In this document: piece by piece, positions 6,089 to 11,756 of the stretch
Position numbering within the stretch: position 1 is the first letter of the stretch
How the letters are laid out: each line of letters starts with the position of its first letter
Source of the DNA: Chloroflexia bacterium
GTDB taxonomy: Bacteria; Chloroflexota; Chloroflexia; Thermomicrobiales; UBA6265
DNA length: 11,756 nucleotides
Assembly: GCA_013698305.1 (NCBI GenBank)
Contig: JACCVC010000192.1
Span: 1 to 11,756, forward strand
Direction: 5' to 3'
Made by a program: the position numbers and the translations under genes
Notes under the pieces: generated by a model
Database searches by the model: none
Told to the model about the DNA's origin: nothing
What the model saw: only the letters and a program-made list of their open reading frames with translations

Positions 6089-7009
6089 CTATCGTTTTTT
6101 GTTCTGTCCAACTGGTTGCGAGCGCTCCGCCGGCACGTTCTCGCCACTTGGGCTCACGGAACCGTTGGTGGAGCGGGTGGTGAACGGAAAGATCGACGCC
6201 TCTGGTCGACGTGCTCGCGGCTGGTCCAGATTGAGCAACGTACGCAACACCCGCCGGAGCCGATCCTGGTCGAGGTGGCGAATGAGACGGCCCGAATGGG
6301 CGACGGACATCTGCCCGGTCTCTTCGGATACCACGATGGCAATTGCGTCCGACTCCTCCGTCACACCGATCGCGGCCCGGTGCCTTGTGCCGAGATTGCT
6401 GGTCGCGGAGATGTTGTCGGTAAGTGGCAGCACCACGCTTGCCGCCATGATCCGCCCGTTCTGAATGATGACGGCGGCATCATGGAGCGGAGAGTTGGGA
6501 AAGAAGATGTTAATGAGCAACTGCCGGGTCAGATTCGCGTCGATTTCGACGCCCTTGGTGACATAGTCCTGAAGGCCGGTTTCCCGTTCCATCACTATCA
6601 AGGCGCCGAAACGCAAGCGGGAAAGCTGGGCCGACGCACGCACCACCTCGTCGACAGCGACATCGAGCCCGGTGTCTTCCGGGTTGTTGCTGAAGGGGTT
6701 CTTCAGCCAACTGCCGGTGTGCCCGAGTTGCTCGAATGCTCGCCGCAGCTCTGGCTGAAAGATAACCGGGATGGCGATGATCAACGCGGGCGAGATCCGG
6801 TTGAGGACCCAATTGAGGGTCGACAACTCGAGTACCCACCCAAGCAGGAAGAGCATCGCGAACAGCGAGACGATCCCACGAATGAGATGAAGCGCACGCG
6901 TGCCCTGGGCAACCCAGAGCAGCCAGTAGATGATGAATGTGACCACAAGGACGTCGAGAAGTGCCCGAAAATCGAACAGACGAGAAAGCAGCCAGTCGAG
7001 GTTTGACAT
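6089..7009 (-). CDS. cdaA: Membrane diadenylate cyclase (CdaA/DacA), c-di-AMP synthase
   Basis: The enzyme condenses two ATP into c-di-AMP, which controls potassium, osmolyte and cell-wall balance. Numbering is from the ATG at 7009 (306 residues). The family layout is clear: three N-terminal membrane helices (about 16-34, 44-61, 72-84), then VIFQPELRRAFEQLG, then the DAC domain (about 110-240). RFGALIVMERE and GVEIDAN are present, as is the catalytic RHR in GTRHRAAIG (209-211). The other catalytic motif, normally DGA in LHDGAVII, reads LHDAAVII (D177-A178-A179; codons GAT GCC GCC). The Asp is kept. A basic, disordered tail of about 45 residues ends the protein. A GTG two codons upstream (7015) is an alternative start; neither has a strong ribosome site. 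The cdaR neighbour supports the call; glmM, the third gene in Firmicutes, is absent here. Confidence 0.93.
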   Translation of the reverse strand: MSNLDWLLSRLFDFRALLDVLVVTFIIYWLLWVAQGTRALHLIRGIVSLFAMLFLLGWVLELSTLNWVLNRISPALIIAIPVIFQPELRRAFEQLGHTGSWLKNPFSNNPEDTGLDVAVDEVVRASAQLSRLRFGALIVMERETGLQDYVTKGVEIDANLTRQLLINIFFPNSPLHDAAVIIQNGRIMAASVVLPLTDNISATSNLGTRHRAAIGVTEESDAIAIVVSEETGQMSVAHSGRLIRHLDQDRLRRVLRTLLNLDQPRARRPEASIFPFTTRSTNGSVSPSGENVPAERSQPVGQNKKR

Positions 7010-7066
7010 CGACACACCGATGGAGACGAGACCTGAGGGTCATCATGAAAGTACACCCGAAGTCTA

Positions 7067-7091
7067 CCACTGAGTTTGACGAAATCAGTGG
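7067..7091 (-). other. hairpin between the helicase-loader gene and cdaA
   Basis: On the transcribed strand CCACTGA pairs with TCAGTGG (7 bp), and an inner TTT pairs with AAA around CGTC with one bulged C. No U tract follows. It could be a weak terminator of the replication operon, an RNA-processing site or an operator for cdaA. I see no convincing sigma70 promoter in 7016-7158. Confidence 0.5.
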
Positions 7092-7158
7092 CGCCATCAG
7101 GTGAATCTCTATGGCTCTCCAACGCGCCCGTCGCGAGAACGGTTTCGCGTCTGTGCAG

Positions 7159-7971
7159 CTACCGTCGCCGCTGCGGGCGGCGCATTCGCCGAGGGTCCCC
7201 GGCGAGGCGAAAATCGTCCGCCTCGATGGCGACATGCTCGGTAAGCCGATGATCCATGATGCGGGAGTAGATGCGCTCGTCGATCTTGCCCTTGGCGGAA
7301 AGATCGACATTGGTGGTGATGACGGTCGGAAGTTGCTCACTGTATCGGTGGTTAATGATCTGATAGAGCTTCTCTCTGGCCCACGGTGTGGCGTTCTCAG
7401 TGCCGAGATCGTCCAAGATCAGGAGCGGGGCAGTCCGGATCGACGAGAATCGCTCGTCGTATCCGGCGGCGGAATTGGGATCGAACGTGGAGCGCAGATG
7501 GTCCAGCAGATCGGGAACGACAGCAAAGTACGCGCTCATCCGATGCCACTCCATCGCATAGCGCGCGATCGCCACGGCAAGGTGCGTCTTGCCAACTCCA
7601 CATGGTCCGGACAGGAACAGCCATCGGTGTCCCGGCTCCTGTGCGAAGGTCAGGGCCGCTTCGTACGCCTCATCCATACCGGCAAGGTCCGGGTCGAAAG
7701 ACTCAAAGGTGTGGTTGCTGAATGTATCGAGGTTGGACAGGCGTCGGAGCTCGTCGTTCCTCTGTTCGTTGAGCTCCTGCGTTTTGCAGTCGCAGGGAAA
7801 CAACCTGCCAAAGCTCGGATGCCCGACGGGGACATTGGCTCTCAGGTAGCCGGCGTCCTGACAGATCGGGCACCTTACCGACTCCTTGTTTCTGATCTTG
7901 ACGGCTCCGCGTGGAGTGCGATTCTCTGCTGGCTTCGGGATGGGTTTCATGACGTCGCCGATGGGCTTCAT
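7159..7971 (-). CDS. DnaI/DnaC-type replicative helicase loader (AAA+ ATPase)
   Basis: Loaders of this family open or assemble the DnaB ring on single-stranded DNA. Numbering is from ATG 7971 (270 residues). An N-terminal zinc-binding module has CPIC (C34, C37) and CDC (C60, C62), with H51 between, as in DnaI. The AAA+ core has Walker A GPCGVGKT (122-129), Walker B LLILDDLG (D187-D188) and sensor-1 TVITTNVDL. A basic tail RRMRRPQRRR ends it. I chose ATG 7971 because AGGAAG lies 6 nt upstream. A GTG at 7998 overlaps the preceding stop as GTGA and would add nine residues. IstB transposase helpers are similar, but no transposase is present and the zinc motif plus dnaB/dnaD neighbours favour a loader. 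Confidence 0.85.
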   Translation of the reverse strand: MKPIGDVMKPIPKPAENRTPRGAVKIRNKESVRCPICQDAGYLRANVPVGHPSFGRLFPCDCKTQELNEQRNDELRRLSNLDTFSNHTFESFDPDLAGMDEAYEAALTFAQEPGHRWLFLSGPCGVGKTHLAVAIARYAMEWHRMSAYFAVVPDLLDHLRSTFDPNSAAGYDERFSSIRTAPLLILDDLGTENATPWAREKLYQIINHRYSEQLPTVITTNVDLSAKGKIDERIYSRIMDHRLTEHVAIEADDFRLAGDPRRMRRPQRRR

Positions 7972-7994
7972 GGTGAACTTCCTGCCTGATGTGG

Positions 7995-8681
7995 TCACGA
8001 GCGCTCTGAACGCCCCTGCGCCGTCCAGGATTCGAGGATTGCCTCGATATATTTCCAGTTGCGCCGATTGTACGCCACCGCTTCTTCAATGGCGTCCTCG
8101 ATCCAGGCTGCCGGATACTCCTGTATTGCTCGAGTGATTCGATCAGCCACCATTGGCGTCAGGGGGCCGATGTTTTGCTCATACAGCAGGAACGGTGTCG
8201 GCAGGTCTGCGGTGATTGACGGAGGCTGATCTTCTGTCCACATCGAGCGAGGAGGGGAAATCGCTCCCCGGCGAATCGCTTCGACGAACTCACGTGTGAC
8301 GGGAGTGTGGAGAAAGTACCACGAATCCGAGCGGCCGGAGTTTTCCGCCGCGACACGCAGGACCACGCCACGAGCGATCAGCAGCTCAAGTCCGTGCAGG
8401 ATGGTCTGGCGTCCAATTCGTGAGGTGATGCCGTCGACACGCACGGATTCAAGCAACGCGCGATCCTGAAGGATGCGCGTTTCGGGAAGCGGAGATTCCA
8501 GTGTCGATTCGTCGGAGACGAGGCGAATGAGCGCAAGCAGCACGCGCAGCTCGTTGATGTCGCTGATCTCCGGCAAAAGCTCGGTGAAGAAGGCGGCGGG
8601 CACGACAACATTGCCGCGCTGGTGCGCGTTAAACCCTGCGAATCGTGGAGTACCAGTCACAGAACGGGATGTCACACTCAC
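7995..8681 (-). CDS. DnaD-domain primosomal/replication initiation protein
   Basis: DnaD-like proteins remodel DNA at the origin and recruit the helicase and loader in Firmicutes. The 228 residues carry a winged-helix-like N-terminal half (about 25-125), beginning VVPAAFFTELLPEISDINEL and including DGITSRIGRQTILHGLELL. The C-terminal DnaD/DnaB_2 domain is at about 164-220, with the marks YEQNIGPLTPMVADRI, EYPAAWIEDAIEEA and NRRNWKYIEAILESW. The start GTG 8681 overlaps the dnaB stop as GTGA. A second GTG at 8675 is better spaced from GAGG (8685-8688). The 3' end meets the loader gene closely. Translational coupling of the three genes is therefore likely. The domain is clear; the exact role here is inferred from neighbours. 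Confidence 0.85.
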   Translation of the reverse strand: MSVTSRSVTGTPRFAGFNAHQRGNVVVPAAFFTELLPEISDINELRVLLALIRLVSDESTLESPLPETRILQDRALLESVRVDGITSRIGRQTILHGLELLIARGVVLRVAAENSGRSDSWYFLHTPVTREFVEAIRRGAISPPRSMWTEDQPPSITADLPTPFLLYEQNIGPLTPMVADRITRAIQEYPAAWIEDAIEEAVAYNRRNWKYIEAILESWTAQGRSERS

Positions 8682-10024
8682 GCCTCGTCGTATTCTGCGC
8701 GGTAGAGCTCGAGGTCGGCAAAGCGGGCGGTTGCCTCGAAAAATCTGAGATTCACAGTGTCGACGGGGCCGTTTCGGTGCTTCGCCACAATCAACTCCGC
8801 GATGCCCTTCCGGTCAGAATGCTCATCATACTTTTCCTCGCGATAGATGAACATTACGATGTCTGCATCCTGCTCGATCGCGCCAGAGTCGCGCAAGTCG
8901 GAAAGCAACGGGCGATGATCGGATCGGGATTCGACGGCTCGCGAGAGCTGCGACAGCGCGACGACCGGGACATTGAGCTCTCGCGCCAATCCCTTGAGGC
9001 CCCGGGAAATCTCAGAGATCTCCTGAACGCGGTTCTCGCTGCGACGACCGCTCATCAGTTGCAGGTAGTCGACGATGACCAGATCGAGTCCCTGCTCGGC
9101 CTGCAACCGTCGCGCCTTGGAGCGGATGTCCATGATCCCCGCGCTGGCGCTATCGTCGATGAAGATTTTCGCCTCAGACAGCCGGCCGAAGGCGCGCGAG
9201 ATCTCTTCCCACTCGCGGTCATCGATATTGCCGAGCCGGATCTTGTGCGAATCGATGCCTGATTCCGTCGAAAGCAGGCGCTGAACCAACTGCTCCGCCG
9301 ACATCTCCAGGCTGAAGATGCCGACGGTCCGACCGTGCTGAACGGCAGCGCCATAGGCGACACCCAACGCGAAGGCAGTCTTGCCCATGCTCGGGCGGGC
9401 GGCGACGATGACGAGGTCCGAGCGCTGAAGTCCACCAGTGAGCCGATCGAGATCGGTGAACCCACTGGGAACGCCGACGAGCTCGTCGCGATTGTTTTGC
9501 AGGTACTCAAGCTGGTCGAAAAAGCGATCGATGACATCGTGGATGGACTGGAAGTCTTTGGTGGTGCGGTGTTGCGAGACCTGGAACAATACCTGCTCGG
9601 CTGAGTCCAGCGCGTCCTCGGTGTCGACGTTGTCCTGATAGCCGATGCCGACGATGGATGTGCCGGCGTCGATCAGCCTTCGCAGCGTCGCGGTGCGCTC
9701 GACGATGCGTCCGTAGTATTCGACGTGAACGGCGGTCGGCACGGCGCTCAAGAGCGACGACAGGTAGCCGACGCCGCCAATGTCCTCGAGCGTGCCCCGG
9801 CGCTCGAGCTCATCGGAGAGGGTGACGAAGTCGGTGGGCTCGCGCCGATTGTAGAGGTCCTGGATCGCCCGGTACACCGTGGCATTCGCCGAGACGTAAA
9901 AGTCGTCGGCCTTGAGATAGGACGCGACGCGAATGATCGCGTCGCGGTCGATCAGCAAGCTGCCGAGGACTGATTGCTCAGCTTCGATGTTGTGTGGTGG
10001 GAGGCGGTCGAACCCGGTATCCAT
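8678..10024 (-). CDS. dnaB: Replicative DNA helicase DnaB
   Basis: DnaB is the hexameric 5'-3' helicase that unwinds the fork and recruits primase. Numbering is from ATG 10024 (448 residues). The protein begins with the family hallmark RLPPHNIEAEQSVLGSLL. The N-terminal collar domain follows (to about 105), then a linker and the RecA-like motor starting at GVPSGFTDLDRLTGGLQ. The motor has Walker A ARPSMGKT (209-216), the FSLEMSAEQL helix, Walker B LVIVDYLQL (315-323), VVALSQLSR and DLRDSGAIEQDADIV with the arginine-finger region KHRNGP. No intein interrupts it. The frame stays open to a TTG at 10105 (27 more residues); I preferred the ATG because family similarity begins just after it, although its ribosome site is poor. 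rplI upstream is a common neighbour. Confidence 0.96.
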   Translation of the reverse strand: MDTGFDRLPPHNIEAEQSVLGSLLIDRDAIIRVASYLKADDFYVSANATVYRAIQDLYNRREPTDFVTLSDELERRGTLEDIGGVGYLSSLLSAVPTAVHVEYYGRIVERTATLRRLIDAGTSIVGIGYQDNVDTEDALDSAEQVLFQVSQHRTTKDFQSIHDVIDRFFDQLEYLQNNRDELVGVPSGFTDLDRLTGGLQRSDLVIVAARPSMGKTAFALGVAYGAAVQHGRTVGIFSLEMSAEQLVQRLLSTESGIDSHKIRLGNIDDREWEEISRAFGRLSEAKIFIDDSASAGIMDIRSKARRLQAEQGLDLVIVDYLQLMSGRRSENRVQEISEISRGLKGLARELNVPVVALSQLSRAVESRSDHRPLLSDLRDSGAIEQDADIVMFIYREEKYDEHSDRKGIAELIVAKHRNGPVDTVNLRFFEATARFADLELYRAEYDEA

Positions 10025-10117
10025 ATCGCTGGTACTTTCTGGAAGCCGGGACGATCGTCCGATGTCTCCTGTGAAACCTTGATCCGGGTCCGTCGCTCGG
10101 AGCAAATCGGACCGCGG

Positions 10118-10672
10118 CTACTCTTCGCCGGGGCTGGTCGTCGTGTCCCTGCCTTCGGCTTCAGGTTCCGTGGCAGTCTCTTCGCTCGTTTCTGCCTCAG
10201 CCTCCTCGGACTCGTCTTCCTCGGTCTTTTCGGCTTCGACGGCGACAATAATGACCGGGCGCAGCCGACCCACCAAATGAATCTCGACCTCGTGTTCACC
10301 GATGGTCCGGATCGGATCGGTCAGCTGGATCTTGCGCCGGTCGATCTCCTCGCCCGTCTTCTCGGCAAGCTGTGCGGCAATCTCGGCGCTGGTGACAGAA
10401 CCGAAGAGGCGACCTTGCTCTCCAGCGCGGGCGACAAACTCGAGCCGCGTGCCGGCGATCTTGTCGGCGATCGACTGGAGTTGCTCTTCCTGCCGCGTTA
10501 CCTTGCGCTCACGGACCTTCATGTTGTGCTCGGCGACCTTGATCTCTCCATCGGTGGCGACAACGGCCATTCCCTTGGGGATCAAATAGTTGCGGGCATA
10601 TCCGCTTGCGACGCTCTGAATCGTGCCGGATTCTCCGAGTTTGGGCACGTCCTGACGTAGCACGATCTTCAT
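10118..10672 (-). CDS. rplI: Ribosomal protein L9 (bL9) with acidic C-terminal tail
   Basis: L9 binds domain V of 23S rRNA and helps keep reading frame. Of 184 residues, 1-148 are an ordinary L9: MKIVLRQDVPKLGESGTIQSV and the signature GYARNYLIPKGMAV, the long connecting helix (about 42-75), and the C-terminal domain with RLFGSVTSAEIA, IQLTDPIRTIGEHEVEIHL and VGRLRPVIIVAV. Residues 149-184 are an unusual tail, about 16 Glu/Asp of 36, with no hydrophobic core. The start is ATG 10672, with AAGG about 10 nt upstream; a TTG at 10678 is less likely. The gene heads the replication operon, as in many bacteria where rplI precedes dnaB, and follows a promoter and a folded leader. Confidence 0.95.
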   Translation of the reverse strand: MKIVLRQDVPKLGESGTIQSVASGYARNYLIPKGMAVVATDGEIKVAEHNMKVRERKVTRQEEQLQSIADKIAGTRLEFVARAGEQGRLFGSVTSAEIAAQLAEKTGEEIDRRKIQLTDPIRTIGEHEVEIHLVGRLRPVIIVAVEAEKTEEDESEEAEAETSEETATEPEAEGRDTTTSPGEE

Positions 10673-10710
10673 GATCAATCAACCTTCCCGAATTGTATTC
10701 TGTGACAGGG

Positions 10711-10767
10711 TGCGCTGACTCGCGCAGTTAACCGCCTCGTGACACACAAATGTGCCCAGAAAGGCGG
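10711..10767 (-). promoter_or_regulatory. structured 5' leader of rplI
   Basis: In the predicted rplI leader of about 100 nt, CCGCCT pairs with AGGCGG (arms at 10762-10767 and 10732-10737), enclosing a small CACA/TGTG element. Next comes the hairpin TGCGC/GCGCA (arms 10722-10726 and 10711-10715) with loop GAGTCA. No U tract follows. It could be a target for feedback by a ribosomal protein; I know of no named L9 leader to compare it with. Confidence 0.35.
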
Positions 10768-10782
10768 GTCTCGAACCATGGG

Positions 10783-10812
10783 ATTGTACGCTCTTTCGGC
10801 GTCTGGTTGCAA
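10783..10812 (-). promoter_or_regulatory. sigma70-type promoter of the rplI-dnaB operon
   Basis: On the minus strand TTGCAA (10812-10807) and TACAAT (10788-10783) are 18 nt apart. The predicted start is near 10776, about 100 nt before the rplI ATG. The promoter begins 3 nt beyond the stop of the SH3b gene, so that gene and this operon appear to be separate units. Confidence 0.65.
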
Positions 10813-10815
10813 CGA

Positions 10816-11756
10816 TCAGGCGAGCGCCAGCCAGGTTGCGGTAGTCCAGCCGGTACCGAGGCGAGAACTGCTGATCTTGTACCAGTCATAGCCGCCACTT
10901 GCGACCGGTCCGTCCAGCACCTCCATGATCGCGCCGATGGGCAACAGCCGGACGACGAGATCATCCGCGGAAGGGCCAGCACGCATGCTCAATTCGTTCG
11001 CAAGAATCCTGATAAGGGCGCCGATCAGCAGTGACGAACTGGTGGCTGGCTCGAGCCAGGTATCAACGGTCCAGCCGGACAAGAGGGTTCCTTCAACATA
11101 GAACCAGGTGTACCCATCAGCCTGGACCGGTCCATCGGTCACCGACAGCACGTCACCGTGGGAGGCCCGCCAGAGGACACGCCCCGAAAGCGACGCGGCA
11201 GAGCGGATGTTGAGATCGTCAGATGTCACCAGCACATCCGATCCCACGCGAACCGCACCGTTGTATCCTGGAGCGCCGGACGTGCGGCCAATGAATGACG
11301 TAGCGATCCAGCCGGTGTTGCTTCCGAAGCTGGCCTGAACCCAGGTGTAGCCATCCTGCTGAATTGCGCCGCCCGTGACCGTGCCGGTCTCTCCGATGTA
11401 CAACACCGTGATCACCTGTCCAGACAACGCCGCTGACCTTCGCAGGTTCACCGCGTCGGTGGTGACTTCGATTACGGTTCCGGGCTCTAATCTACTCACT
11501 GGTGTTGTGACCGCATCGTTCAGCGACAAGAAAGCCTCGACCACCCACCCGGTCAGGCCGGACGCCGACACCTGGTACCAGGCGCTTCTGTCCGCGAACA
11601 CTGGACCGTCCAGGATCGTCGCGTTCGAGCCAGTCCACAGGACGGCGACGACACGCCCAGCTCTCCGCGGCGAGTCGCGGAGGTTGAGCGCGTCGGTGTC
11701 GACAACGACCTCGTCACCCACCGAGAATCGACCGTCGGGAACAGGAATCGAGATGT
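10816..11756 (-). CDS. Tandem bacterial SH3 (SH3b) repeat protein, 5' end outside the window
   Basis: Bacterial SH3 domains usually bind peptidoglycan or cell-surface partners; the role of this protein is unknown. The visible 3' part encodes four SH3b repeats with a period of about 75-79 residues. Each has the pattern (V/I)xxxxLNLRxxxxxxGxVxxxLxxG, then a DGP or GG turn, Y-x-W-Y/F/V, and a closing GW(V/I/T)xxxxL. For example, TDALNLRDSPRRAGRVVAVL in the first is echoed by TDAVNLRRSAALSGQVITVL in the second. The fourth repeat is the most diverged (ELSMRAGPSADDLV). Linkers carry Pro/Ser/Thr. No signal peptide or enzymatic domain is visible because the frame stays open to the window edge; the GTG at 11721 is internal. 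It is likely exported. Confidence 0.85.
   Translation of the reverse strand, partial: ISIPVPDGRFSVGDEVVVDTDALNLRDSPRRAGRVVAVLWTGSNATILDGPVFADRSAWYQVSASGLTGWVVEAFLSLNDAVTTPVSRLEPGTVIEVTTDAVNLRRSAALSGQVITVLYIGETGTVTGGAIQQDGYTWVQASFGSNTGWIATSFIGRTSGAPGYNGAVRVGSDVLVTSDDLNIRSAASLSGRVLWRASHGDVLSVTDGPVQADGYTWFYVEGTLLSGWTVDTWLEPATSSSLLIGALIRILANELSMRAGPSADDLVVRLLPIGAIMEVLDGPVASGGYDWYKISSSRLGTGWTTATWLALA

Noticed and set aside
6116..7006. Plus-strand open frame (296 codons) opposite cdaA
   Set aside because: It lies within a clear CdaA gene; its translation is charged and featureless, and no ribosome site precedes it.
7016..7158. Promoter for cdaA with TAGACT as -10 box
   Set aside because: The matching -35 position reads ACTGAT or CACTGA, too far from TTGACA to support a call.
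7159..7971. IstB-type transposon helper
   Set aside because: No IstA transposase, terminal repeats or target duplication is present; the N-terminal Cys module and replication neighbours fit a helicase loader better.
7111..7989. Plus-strand open frame (292 codons) opposite the helicase loader
   Set aside because: Its extent matches the loader gene on the other strand, which has Walker and zinc motifs; this frame has none.
8678..10024. Intein in dnaB
   Set aside because: dnaB often hosts inteins at the Walker A region, but this protein is of normal length with an uninterrupted ARPSMGKT.

Overview
The window reads as a chromosomal housekeeping region of a fairly GC-rich bacterium. I infer Chloroflexota, probably close to Thermomicrobia. 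The grounds are the mix of families: a Gram-positive-like DnaB/DnaD/DnaI replication set, a CdaA/CdaR pair, a REC-ANTAR regulator, a protein of tandem SH3b repeats and frequent GTG/TTG starts. I could not run a search, so the taxon is tentative.

Right-going part (1-4777): the 3' part of a tRNA-Trp gene, then secE, nusG, rplK (L11), rplA (L1), an L10-type mRNA leader with an intrinsic attenuator, rplJ (L10) and rplL (L7/L12). This is the classic secretion / transcription / ribosomal-stalk cluster. A long hairpin follows rplL, and a good sigma70-type promoter lies inside its 3' half and drives a tRNA-Pro(GGG) gene. The usual rpoB-rpoC genes do not follow; after the tRNA comes a response regulator with an RNA-binding ANTAR domain. 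Two intergenic RNA structures suggest that stalk proteins control their own synthesis: the L10 leader upstream of rplJ, and a hairpin between rplK and rplA that resembles the L1 site of 23S rRNA.

Left-going part (11756-4791, in transcription order): a partial protein of at least four SH3b repeats; a promoter and structured leader; rplI (L9, with a long acidic tail); dnaB (replicative helicase); a DnaD-domain primosomal protein; a DnaI/DnaC-type helicase loader; then, after a 143-188 nt gap with a hairpin, the membrane diadenylate cyclase cdaA and its partner cdaR (YbbR repeats). Helicase, DnaD protein and loader lie in 4-nt overlapping or near-overlapping reading frames and probably act together in loading DnaB on the chromosome. 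The cyclase makes c-di-AMP at the membrane, with the YbbR protein on the outer face. Its catalytic DGA motif reads DAA. The two halves converge with only 13 nt between the ANTAR regulator and cdaR.

I see no mobile element, CRISPR array, phage gene or clearly new multi-gene system. The points of interest are regulatory RNA structures, an altered catalytic motif and gene-order departures within otherwise ordinary genes.
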